From Clostridia bacterium (GTDB lineage Bacteria > Bacillota > Clostridia > Lachnospirales > Lachnospiraceae), in assembly GCA_910575245.1 (NCBI GenBank), contig CAJTEN010000006.1:124001-188000 (forward strand): a stretch of 64,000 nucleotides of DNA, written 5' to 3'. Under the pieces are notes generated by a model that saw only the letters and a program-made list of their open reading frames with translations, made no database searches and had not been told where the DNA came from. A program made the translations under genes and the position numbers. Of this stretch, positions 25,319-34,300 are shown in pieces (the first letter of the stretch is position 1; each line of letters opens with the position of its first letter).

Positions 25319-26452
25319 TTATTCCTCTGTCTCCTCACCCGAGATCACCGCATCGATGTCTACAGAAACAACATCTGCATCTTTCTCTTCTGCCGGCGCC
25401 GGAGCAAGCATAGCCTTAATACTCAGGCTGATCTTCCTGTCAGCCTCGTTGAAATCAACGACTCTAGCAGTTACCTCTTCGCCAACCTTCAGTACATCCG
25501 ACGGCTTCTCGATGTGTTCTTTGGAAATCTGGGATACGTGCAAAAGTGCATCAATACCCGGCTCCAGCTCAATAAATGCACCGAAATCCGTCATGCGGGC
25601 AACCCGTCCTGTGACCTCATTGCCTACCGCATACTTATCCGCAGCGCCCTTCCAGGGATTCGCATCTTCAAATTTCAGGCTGAGCGCAATCTTGGTACCG
25701 GAGATATCCTTGATCAGCACCTTCAATACTTCGCCTACCTTGAATACCTTCTTCGGATTCTCGACTCTGCCCCAGGACATCTCGGAAATATGAAGCAGTC
25801 CGTCACAGCCGCCCAGATCGATAAACGCGCCGAAATCTGTTACATTCTTAACAGTACCTTCCACCGTATCTCCCGGCTTGATCGTCTCAAACAGCTTCTT
25901 CTGCAGCTCCGCCTTCTCCTCCAGGATCAGCTGCTTTCTGTCGCCGATATATCTTCTTCTCTTAGGATTATACTCGCTGATCACGAACTCGATTTCCTGA
26001 CCTGCATATTTGTTCAGATCCTTCTCATAAGTATCGGATACAAGGCTGGCCGGAATGAAAATCCTTACCTCCTCCACTACTACGCTTAAACCGCCATCCA
26101 GTACCTGTGCTACCTTGGCTTTCAGCACCTCTCTGTTATTATATGCTTCTTCGATTCTCTTATTACCTCTGTCAGCAGCAAGACGCTTATAAGTGAGAAG
26201 AACTTGTCCCTCACCGTCATTCACCTTAAGCACTTTCACTTCCATGGTATCGCCAGGCTTCGCAACGGTTGTCAAATCTACATTAGGCTCATTCGTATAT
26301 TCATTACGGGTAAGGACACCGTCTGATTTATATCCGATGTTTAGAATGATCTCTTCGGGTTTCACGTCAATAACGACACCTTCAACAACCTCTCCTGTGT
26401 GTATTGTCTTTAAAGACTCTTCTAACATTTGTTCAAAAGTTAATTCTGACAT
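25319..26452 (-). CDS. rpsA: S1 RNA-binding domain protein (ribosomal protein S1-like)
   Basis: The 377-residue protein has four S1 (OB-fold) domains at about 15-85, 100-170, 185-260 and 270-345. The third and fourth are the best preserved (VTDFGAFIDLGGCDGLLHIS and MTDFGAFIELEPGIDALLHV). An acidic tail ends the protein. Firmicutes S1 proteins have four domains rather than six. It helps mRNA binding to the ribosome. In many Clostridia this protein is fused to IspH. Here the two are separate: ATG 26452, preceded by GGAGGTTCAAAATT, lies 20 bp inside the end of ispH in another frame. Confidence 0.93.
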   Translation of the reverse strand: MSELTFEQMLEESLKTIHTGEVVEGVVIDVKPEEIILNIGYKSDGVLTRNEYTNEPNVDLTTVAKPGDTMEVKVLKVNDGEGQVLLTYKRLAADRGNKRIEEAYNNREVLKAKVAQVLDGGLSVVVEEVRIFIPASLVSDTYEKDLNKYAGQEIEFVISEYNPKRRRYIGDRKQLILEEKAELQKKLFETIKPGDTVEGTVKNVTDFGAFIDLGGCDGLLHISEMSWGRVENPKKVFKVGEVLKVLIKDISGTKIALSLKFEDANPWKGAADKYAVGNEVTGRVARMTDFGAFIELEPGIDALLHVSQISKEHIEKPSDVLKVGEEVTARVVDFNEADRKISLSIKAMLAPAPAEEKDADVVSVDIDAVISGEETEE

Positions 26453-27281
26453 AATTTTGAACCTCCTCGATAATATTGTTTGGGGTAGATGCCCCTGCTG
26501 TAATACCCACCAGTCGGACAGATTTAGGTAAATCCAAATGCAAGTCGTTAAGTGTCTGTATAAAATACGTGTTCGCACACTCCTGCATGCAGATCTCATA
26601 CAGCTTCCGTGTATTAGAACTATGATTACCACCTATTATTATCATAACGTCGACCCGGGCAGCAATCTCCCTCGCCTCCGTCTGTCGCACTTCCGTAGCG
26701 TTACATATAGTATTCACAACACTACCATTGTAACCTTTTTTCATAAGAATTTCAACCACATCTTGAAATTTATTGTAGTTAAATGTCGTTTGCGAAACTA
26801 CACACAGTTCTTTTCCTCGTTTACAGGCGAATTTCTCCGCTTCCTGCGCCGATCCGATCACTACGGCGGGTGTCCCGGACCACCCCATAATCCCTTCCAC
26901 TTCCGGATGTCCGGCGTTGCCGATGATCACAACCTGCTTACCGGCCGCACTTTCCTTCTCAACAATATTGTGAATCCGCTTCACAAACGGGCATGTGGCG
27001 TCTACGCACTCCAATCCGCATGCCTCTATTTTCTCACAGATCCGCTTTGCCACGCCGTGGGAGCGGATCACTACGGTTCCCTCCCGGATCTTTTGAAGCT
27101 GTCCCTCACCCTCTATGACCTGCACCCCTTTCTTCTCCAGATCTTTTACCACTTCTTCATTGTGGATGATCGGGCCGTAGGTGTAGATCGGTTCCCCTGT
27201 GGCGGCCTGTTCGTAAACCTGTTCCACAGCTCTCTTAACGCCGAAACAAAATCCGGCGTGTTCTGCCAGAATCACTTCCAT
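26433..27281 (-). CDS. ispH: 4-hydroxy-3-methylbut-2-enyl diphosphate reductase
   Basis: The 282-residue Fe-S enzyme makes IPP and DMAPP in the last step of the non-mevalonate pathway. Three conserved cluster-binding Cys are present: HAGFCFGVKRAVE (Cys12), VDATCPFVKRIHN (about 95) and VNTICNATEVRQTEA (about 190). The catalytic Glu is in the NATE segment and the substrate Ser/Asn in GNHSSNTRKLYE. It ends normally after AGASTPNNIIEEVQ and overlaps the rpsA start by 20 bp. The 181-nt gap to cmk holds no gene but carries a copy of another dispersed motif (27321-27361). Confidence 0.97.
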   Translation of the reverse strand: MEVILAEHAGFCFGVKRAVEQVYEQAATGEPIYTYGPIIHNEEVVKDLEKKGVQVIEGEGQLQKIREGTVVIRSHGVAKRICEKIEACGLECVDATCPFVKRIHNIVEKESAAGKQVVIIGNAGHPEVEGIMGWSGTPAVVIGSAQEAEKFACKRGKELCVVSQTTFNYNKFQDVVEILMKKGYNGSVVNTICNATEVRQTEAREIAARVDVMIIIGGNHSSNTRKLYEICMQECANTYFIQTLNDLHLDLPKSVRLVGITAGASTPNNIIEEVQNYVRINF

Positions 27282-27320
27282 ATAAAAACCTCATATCATA
27301 ATTGCCTGCATCTCCATGTG

Positions 27321-27361
27321 TTCCTGGACACAAAGACCCATAAAAAGCTCGGTGCAAGTAC
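27321..27361. repeat. Dispersed intergenic motif shared with 47160-47198
   Basis: Between cmk and ispH, TTCCTGGACACA is followed at a fixed distance by AAAAGC and GGTGCAAGTAC. The same order with about 80 percent matching bases recurs downstream of the GT2/Rpn scar at 47160-47198. Function unknown. Confidence 0.35.
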
Positions 27362-27462
27362 AGAATACACACATACAAGTTTCTTTATTACTACCGTTCA
27401 AGCCTGCATTTATTCATAAAAGCCGAACCGATCGGACGCAGCTTCAAAGCAGTGCCAGGCCA

Positions 27463-28125
27463 TCAAAGCCGCCGCAGAAGCGCGATAACGGCATCTACCG
27501 CCTCATCGGCCGTCATATGCGACGAGTCAACCAGTACCGCATCCGCCGCCTGCCTCAGGGGAGATATCTCTCTTGTCATATCCTGATGGTCCCGTTCGAT
27601 AATATCCTTCTCGATCTCATCCAGGTCACAGGCAATCCCCTTCTCCACCAGTTCCTTATAGCGCCGCGTGGCACGCACTCTGCTGTCTGCCGTCAGATAG
27701 ACCTTGACCTGGGCATCCGGCAATACGCAGGTTCCGATATCCCGGCCGTCCATAACCACGTCCTGATCGGCAGCCAGCTTCTGCTGCAGCTCCACCAGTT
27801 TCCTGCGTACATTGGGATTCGGGCTGCTGGCCGATGCCATATTGCCGACTTCCTCGGTCCTGATCAGGCCGTTCACATTTTCACCGTTCAGATAAACGAT
27901 CTGTTCTCCGTTCTCATATCCGATTGAAATATCTGCTTCCCGGCACTTTTCGTTTATCTTTTCCGTCTCTGACGGCAATATTTCCCCCCGGAGCAAATAT
28001 AGCGCCATGGCACGGTACATAGCGCCTGTGTCCACATAGATATACCCCAGCTTTCTTGCGATCTGCTTCGCAATCGTACTTTTACCGGCTCCCGCCGGGC
28101 CGTCTATCGCAATATTGATTCCCAT
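27463..28125 (-). CDS. cmk: Cytidylate kinase
   Basis: The 220-residue kinase phosphorylates CMP/dCMP with ATP. It begins MGINIAIDGPAGAGKSTIAK with the P-loop at 9-16, then YVDTGAMYRAM (substrate Asp and Arg), DGRDIGTCVLPDA and the lid region TADSRVRATRRY. Two ATGs occur at 28128 and 28125; GGGAGG is 5 nt before the second, which was chosen. The gene lies between the FAD enzyme and ispH, an order (flavoprotein-cmk-ispH-rpsA) widely kept in Clostridia. Confidence 0.96.
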   Translation of the reverse strand: MGINIAIDGPAGAGKSTIAKQIARKLGYIYVDTGAMYRAMALYLLRGEILPSETEKINEKCREADISIGYENGEQIVYLNGENVNGLIRTEEVGNMASASSPNPNVRRKLVELQQKLAADQDVVMDGRDIGTCVLPDAQVKVYLTADSRVRATRRYKELVEKGIACDLDEIEKDIIERDHQDMTREISPLRQAADAVLVDSSHMTADEAVDAVIALLRRL

Positions 28126-28197
28126 CATTTCCTCCCTTTCCGCGCTTATGCCTTCTATCAAGGCACATTGCGCTGCCGCAATGAAACATAACATTTC

Positions 28198-29475
28198 CTA
28201 TGGAATGCTTTTACCCGCCAAATGCCCTGTAGACCAGGCAATCTGCAGGTTAAAGCCGCCCGTGACCGCATCCAGGTCGAGCAGTTCCCCTGCCAGATAC
28301 AGGCCGCGTACAATCCTGGATTCCATCGTAGAAGGATTCACTTCTTTTACTTTGATCCCGCCCTGTGTGATGATCGCCTCCGAAAAGTCCCGAAGCCCCA
28401 GCACATGCATCGTCAAATTCTTCGTCACGCTGCCAAGCCGTTCCCGCTCCTGTCTCGTAATCTCATGAATCTTCTTCTCCCCATCGATCCCGGAAAGTCC
28501 GATCATAACCGGCACTAATCTGGAAGGATACAGCCCTCCGATCACATTCTTGAACTGCTTATTCCGGTTCTCCTCAAAATCCCGCAGGATCCGCCGGTCC
28601 AACTGCCCGGCGGACAACGCCGGTTTCAGATCCACAACTGCCGTAACCTGATCCTTGTCCTTACATTTCCCGTAATAACTGCTGGCAGACAAAACTAACG
28701 GCCCGCTGATCCCGAAATGGGTAAAAAGCATTTCCCCGAATCCATGCCAGATCCTTCTGCCCCCGCAATTCATTGACAAAGCCACATTCTTCAGTGAAAG
28801 CCCCTGCAGGGAAGCACACCAGTCTTCCGCGGTTTCCATGGGAGTCAGCGCCGGGGAACATGCCTTAATGGTATGCCCCAGTTCCCCTGCCATCTGATAT
28901 CCGTCCCCCGTGGCGCCGGTAGTCGGATAAGACAGGCCTCCTGTTGCCAACACCACAGCCTCAGCCGGAAGCCGCTGGCCGTCCGCAAGCAAGACACCCT
29001 TTACCTTAGCCTTCCCGTCCGCCTGGCTCACTGCAGTCCTATTGCTCTCCTGCTCCCCTCTCTCCACCAGCACTTCCCTGACCCTTGTACGAAGCCGCAC
29101 ATCCACGCCCCGCTGCCTTAACAGCCGTGTCAGCGCCGCTATGACATCGGAAGAATGGTCGGATACGGGAAAAACCCGCTCGCCCCGCTCCACCTTAAGC
29201 GGGCACCCGGCCTCCTGTAGCAGTTCCATCATCTGCCCGTTATCGAAATCGGAAAAAGCGCTGAAGAGAAATTTCGGATTGCTCACCATATTCTCAAACA
29301 ATTTCTCCCTCTCACAGGCATTCGTCACATTGCATCGGCCCTTACCCGTGATAAAAAGTTTCTTGCCCAATTTCTCATTTTGTTCCAGAAGCACAACCCT
29401 GTGCCCGCATTCTGCGGCAGCGTATGCGGCCATCATTCCCGCCGCGCCGCCGCCTGCCACAATCACATGACTCAT
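28198..29475 (-). CDS. BaiN/HI0933-family FAD-dependent oxidoreductase
   Basis: The 425-residue flavoprotein begins MSHVIVAGGGAAGMMAAYAA, a Rossmann dinucleotide-binding loop, followed by LLEQNEKLGKKLFITGKGRC and NVTNA, the signature of the HI0933/BaiN family. The C-terminal part returns to FAD with TQGGIKVKEV and GLYLAGELLDLDAVTGGFNL. Some relatives reduce dehydro-bile-acid intermediates, but most members are uncharacterised, so no substrate is assigned. GGAGATAAG precedes ATG 29475. The gene lies 26 nt after the RpiR regulator gene and is probably cotranscribed with it and with cmk. Confidence 0.88.
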   Translation of the reverse strand: MSHVIVAGGGAAGMMAAYAAAECGHRVVLLEQNEKLGKKLFITGKGRCNVTNACEREKLFENMVSNPKFLFSAFSDFDNGQMMELLQEAGCPLKVERGERVFPVSDHSSDVIAALTRLLRQRGVDVRLRTRVREVLVERGEQESNRTAVSQADGKAKVKGVLLADGQRLPAEAVVLATGGLSYPTTGATGDGYQMAGELGHTIKACSPALTPMETAEDWCASLQGLSLKNVALSMNCGGRRIWHGFGEMLFTHFGISGPLVLSASSYYGKCKDKDQVTAVVDLKPALSAGQLDRRILRDFEENRNKQFKNVIGGLYPSRLVPVMIGLSGIDGEKKIHEITRQERERLGSVTKNLTMHVLGLRDFSEAIITQGGIKVKEVNPSTMESRIVRGLYLAGELLDLDAVTGGFNLQIAWSTGHLAGKSIP

Positions 29476-29501
29476 CTTATCTCCAGCCTGTCCACTGCCC
29501 A

Positions 29502-30431
29502 TTACCCTTCTTTCTTTCTCAGCGGATAGTTGAGCATCGGTTCTTCGTCTATAAAATTGATCTCATCATTCAAGTATACCTGATAATTATTCCATGCCTC
29601 TTCCAGATTCTTCAGACTCTTCTTAACTTCCTCAGGCCGTTTCAGGCACATCGCTACCACCAGCGCGTTAATAACACTCAGCGGAGCCACCAGGGAATCT
29701 ACGATTGACACCATATCGCTTCTCGCAAGCAGATTACAGGAAGAATACAGATTCATCGGTGAATGCACGGAATCCGTGATGGTGATTACCTTGGCATTCC
29801 TGTCATTGGCAAATTCCATAGCTTTCAGGGTGCGCATCGAATATCTCGGAAAGCTGATCCCGATCATGGCATCCTGTTCGCCAATCCGGATCATCTGCTC
29901 AAAGGTCTCCGAAATACTGGTGGTCTTAAGCAGCGTCACGTTTCCCCGGATCATATTCAGATAAAAATTCAGAAATTCCGCCAGCGGCTCACAGCTCCTG
30001 ACTCCCATGACATAAACCGTCTTCGCCTCCAGAATAATGTCTACTGCCGTCTCGAAGGCTGTCGGGTCAATTCTCTCGATCGTATCCTGAAGCTTCTCCA
30101 TATCCGCCTGCAGTACCGAGGTCAAAATCTCCGACTGTGTGCTCCTGCCATATTTCGCGCCAATCTTCTGCACCGAGTTGATCTTATTCTGCACCCAGTC
30201 TTCCAGGTCCCGCTGAAATTCCGGATATCCGTTATATCCGATAAACATTGCATAGCGCACCACAGTGGACTCACTCACTCCCACCGTATCCCCCAGCTTG
30301 GCAGCGGTCATAAAAACCGCCTGGTCATAGTGATCATATATAAAAGCCGAAATCGCTTTCTGCCCTTTACTCATCTTACCGTAGTGCTCATTGATTCTCG
30401 TGATAATATCATATCGATTCTCTATTGCCAT
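29502..30431 (-). CDS. MurR/RpiR family transcriptional regulator
   Basis: The 309-residue regulator has an N-terminal HTH_6 domain (about 1-78, with SKGQKAISAFIYDHY and VSESTVVRYAMFIGYNGYPEF) and a C-terminal SIS sugar-phosphate-binding domain (about 125-255, with VYVMGVRSCEPLAEF and MIGISFPRYSMRTLK). RpiR regulators usually sense phosphosugars and control sugar or cell-wall genes. No sugar operon is adjacent; the only close neighbour is the BaiN-like gene. The upstream sequence has no strong ribosome-binding site (AAAGCAAGC before ATG). Confidence 0.92.
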   Translation of the reverse strand: MAIENRYDIITRINEHYGKMSKGQKAISAFIYDHYDQAVFMTAAKLGDTVGVSESTVVRYAMFIGYNGYPEFQRDLEDWVQNKINSVQKIGAKYGRSTQSEILTSVLQADMEKLQDTIERIDPTAFETAVDIILEAKTVYVMGVRSCEPLAEFLNFYLNMIRGNVTLLKTTSISETFEQMIRIGEQDAMIGISFPRYSMRTLKAMEFANDRNAKVITITDSVHSPMNLYSSCNLLARSDMVSIVDSLVAPLSVINALVVAMCLKRPEEVKKSLKNLEEAWNNYQVYLNDEINFIDEEPMLNYPLRKKEG

Positions 30432-30510
30432 GCTTGCTTTAAAATATCCCCTTCTTGATATCGGAACCTGGTCCTGTCTCTATTATTATCGCCCACTTTT
30501 CGGGCACTTC

Positions 30511-31062
30511 CTAAGCATTCAGGAATACACGGTAAAATTCCTCCAAAAGCTTGACCGTCTCATTTTCCGGCAGATCATAGTCATCTGTCAGAGACATGCA
30601 GGCCGACCCGTGAATAAAGATCCACATCCTCATAAACATACCGCTTGGATCCTTACAGCCAAATGCTTTCGCACTGTTAATCTCTTTGACAACCGTGCTT
30701 CTCTCTCCGTTCAGAAGATCGTACAGGCTCTTCCCGTGACGGTTCTCGGAAACAAACAACAGCTTAAACAGCTGCTGCTCTTCCTGCGCAAAGCGGATGT
30801 ATGCCAGCCCCAGATCTACAAAGGGTGTCTCATGGGTCTTCGGGAAATTCTCGTAATAGTCGCCGAAGAATTCGATCGCCTTGTCATACAATTCATTGCC
30901 AAGTTCTTCCATATTCTTATACAGCCGGAAGATCGGCTGTGTGGAACACCCTGCCTTCGCCGCCAGCGTTCTGGCGCTCACCTGCGAGATTCCCTCCTGC
31001 CTGGCCATCCGGAACGCCGTATTCAGTATCTCACTTTTTGTAATCGTCTCTTTTCTTGCCAT
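30511..31062 (-). CDS. TetR family transcriptional regulator
   Basis: The 183-residue protein has an N-terminal TetR helix-turn-helix (TKSEILNTAFRMARQEGISQ, then SARTLAAKAGCSTQPIFRLY, about 8-48) and a C-terminal TetR_C_33-like ligand domain. GAGAGGGAATTCTT precedes ATG 31062. Its promoter carries a 12-bp palindrome next to the -10 box, so it probably represses itself. No efflux or enzyme gene is divergent from it; the neighbour across the 248-bp gap is the convergently oriented end of the giant secreted protein gene, on the same strand. Confidence 0.9.
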   Translation of the reverse strand: MARKETITKSEILNTAFRMARQEGISQVSARTLAAKAGCSTQPIFRLYKNMEELGNELYDKAIEFFGDYYENFPKTHETPFVDLGLAYIRFAQEEQQLFKLLFVSENRHGKSLYDLLNGERSTVVKEINSAKAFGCKDPSGMFMRMWIFIHGSACMSLTDDYDLPENETVKLLEEFYRVFLNA

Positions 31063-31110
31063 AAGAATTCCCTCTCTTGTATCACAATCGTTACTATCAG
31101 ATATTTTCGG

Positions 31111-31150
31111 TAACATATGTTATTATAATGGATTATGTATCTTACGTCAA
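31111..31150 (-). promoter_or_regulatory. Promoter and palindromic operator of the TetR gene
   Basis: On the minus strand TTGACG (31145-31150), 17 nt and TATAAT (31122-31127) form a near-consensus promoter. The perfect palindrome TAACATATGTTA (31111-31122) abuts the -10 box on the downstream side, a classic position for autorepression. Confidence 0.8.
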
Positions 31151-31236
31151 CCGGCAAGAGAAATTTAATTATAGCGCTGCAGACAAAGCAAGAGGCAAGC
31201 GAAAACACTTGCCCCCTGCCATACTGTCCCATAACC

Positions 31237-31305
31237 GGTTATTATTCACAGCCTCCGGCTGCGCATAGTAACGAAGCCTGCGCATTTCGGCTGTGAACAG
31301 TAACC
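31237..31305. repeat. Long hairpin downstream of the giant secreted protein gene
   Basis: GGTTATTATTCACAGCC (31237-31253) pairs with GGCTGTGAACAGTAACC (31289-31305) with only two or three mismatches, and an inner GCGCA/TGCGC pair extends the stem. It directly follows the stop codon region of the giant gene, so it may be its terminator; size and imperfect symmetry also fit a REP-like element. Confidence 0.55.
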
Positions 31306-31309
31306 ATAG

Positions 31310-34300
31310 CTAACGCTTAACAGTCACTTTAATACTTGTCTTAACATCCTTCGTAATACCGTCCCTGCCTTTCAGCTGCACTGTGACAGGAATCGTGTAT
31401 GTTTTGCCCTTTGCTCCCGTAACCGTCAGGACACCGTCCCTGTCGGCTATCCGCACATCGGCAAACACATAATACCGACTATTATTTGCATTCTGATAGG
31501 ATACTGTAATATCAGCTTTCCCATCCTTATTGCAGTCTAAACTTCCGCTTACCTTGATAATCCTGTAATCAGAATTATAGGGTGTCTGCAGTTCATATTC
31601 TCTGCTCACTTCCGATGCCGCTGCGTAAAGCGTCTGATTATTGCTGTAGACTTTAATCTTCGCCGATGTCTGCTTCGGTTTTACCGTGAAAGGTGCGCCC
31701 GTCACGGTGAAGATATCGCCATTACTCATCCTGAGCGTAAACCTGATCGCCAGTTTGTACTTCTGGCCCGCCCTCAATTCACTCTCATTCGCGATTGTCA
31801 GGCGCTGATCAGATCGCCTATTATTATAACGCAAATTGAAATACTCACTGTATTCACCGACCAGTTCGCTGTCTTTCACTTCATAAAAACTGCCGATATT
31901 CTGGAATGTCGTATCCAACCTGATATAATTCCCATTTATCCTGGAATCATCAACAGCCTTCGTCAGATCCAGACTTCTTGACATTTTCGTCCTGGCAGTA
32001 ATCTCTTTGTCCGTCACGGTAATCTTCAGACTAAGCGCCTTTGGCGAAATTCGATTGCCGTCGGCATCCAGATAGCAAGGTACTACAGTAAAGCTATATG
32101 AACCATTGGTGATTGCAGACAGCTTCATCGTGCTGGCACGGTTTTCCGTTATAACAATCTGAGACTTATCACTCTCTCCCTGCCTGATCTCCAGTAAATC
32201 ATCATCCAGCAGCTTCTGTGATTTGGCATCCTTGCCTTTGATCACAATATCCGCGCAGGAAAGGCTGTATGAGTAAGCATTCTTCAACCTGACATAAGTA
32301 TACATGGATCCAACACGATTTGTATTCATCGTCAACTTCGTCAGGCTCAAATAAGGTTTCGGCGCTGCCAGTTTGATCGTATGCACTGCCGTAAGCGGCT
32401 CTCTCCAGTCATCCCCGTTAAGCGTCACCGTAAACTTCTCGCTTCCGCTTGTCTTATCGCCTGCATAACTGTAATTCGTTGAACCGGCTGAGCCAAATTT
32501 CACATCCTCACTGTTACTGATCAATTCATTGTAATAATACTTCGGGTTGCCACCTGAATAACTGTCTCTTCCGTAAGTTAACCACATCCTCTCTGTCTTA
32601 TTGTACAAGCTGAAATAACCGCTTTGCTTACCGGGCACCTCCGGAATCAGCGTAATCGATGCATTGATGGTATTGATGACCGGTTTCTTGTAGTTCCATT
32701 TCAGCGAAGTGCTCACCACATTCGGCTTCTTATAGCCTGTTAACTGCACCTCTAATGTACCACTCACAATACCGGAATCCGCAAGCTTTTTGTTTGCCGT
32801 AAGCTGAATATCCTGCTGTGCAAAATAGTACCTTGTCGTATTCTTGGTTCTCTTCGCAGAATCATATGAAGAATAATTTGTTGTACCTTCACCGTCAAAT
32901 CCATTGTCATCACCAGCCGAATTATCTGTCCACCTCACGCTGGTAATACCATAAGAATTGCCCTTAATCCCAATATCCAGTGATCCCGGGTCTGAACGGT
33001 AGAACAGATTGGCCTGCCTTACAGATTTGGCCGTCACTGTCGCCTGCTGCTCGATCACCTTCACTTTCAGCGGATAGACATACAGTTCATCCCTGAATGT
33101 TGTTTTGACGCCCAGATAATAACTTCCCTCTCCAGTCTTAGTCTCAGCAGTCGGGCAGATTACCCAGTTGTAACCGTTGCCTTTGACTACCTGCATACCG
33201 GAAGACAGTGTTTCTGCCTTTTCGTCCTCATATAGATTAACACTCTGGATTGTCTCCCCGTATACGGGAACTAATTCCACTGCACCGGATGACCATGCTG
33301 CCAGCCAGCGTCCCTCATCTGTGTCAAAGTCATACGCCAGATTCATCTGCACACTGGATTTATCCGCACGAGGTTTATGATTCTGAATCTCAACCTTAAG
33401 TTCCGCCTTATGTCCCGCCGCATCTTTCACCTTTGCCGTCAGGACCGTATGGCCTTCTCCCACAAGCTTCACTTCCGCAGACTTCGTATCTGCAGACGCT
33501 GTAACTGTGGCAACCTTTTTATCCGTTATGCTCCAGACCAGCTTTGTCGCGCTGAAATTATCAGCATTCAGCTGATTCCTGTCAGCCAGCTCCGCAATTA
33601 CTTTAAAGCTTGTGATTTCATCCTTCTTATCATAGTCCACGATAAGTCTGCCGTCCTCCAGCTTTAAGCCATCCGGAACAGGCTCTTCCAGTGTAAGCCT
33701 GATATAGGCCTGTTCTTCTTCAACCGCCTTTATCTTATAAGATATTTTGGCCAGAACTTTTTCATTGCTGTTATTCTTATCCTTTACCCTGATAACAGGC
33801 GTAAGTGTGTATGTCCCCTTCTTCGTCGCTGTGACCGTAAAGGTCCCGGAATCATTCTTCTTCACAACAACCCCTGCCGGAGCGTCCACATTTACATCGC
33901 AGAAATAATTGGTAGCTTCTTCTACGTTAAGGGAACCGTAACACAGCGGTTCCACTGTCAGGGTGATCGAATCAGAGTCTGCCGTCGGATTGTTCTCCCC
34001 ATCCACACTGCCTACTTCCACGACCTGATTATGTCCGGGTTCCGCATCTTCATATGCTGAAATACCGGTTATTTTGGCAATATACACATTGACTGTCATC
34101 TCTTCCGGATAATGGTCTTCTCCCTTATAGACGGCTTCGAAGGGATAAGACTCCCTGTTCACGCCATTGATAACCAGCGGTGTTGTCGGCTCTTTCCATT
34201 CCCAGCCCTTCCATGCTTCCTCGTCCGGGAACTTCACATCGCCGATCGTACTGGAAATATCAGCCAGTGCATAAACCGGTGTAGCATTCTCCAGATCAGC

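Noticed and set aside
26433..26632. Frameshift in an ispH-rpsA fusion
   Set aside because: IspH ends at its normal C terminus and rpsA has its own GGAGG and ATG, so two separate genes explain the sequence better than a broken fusion.
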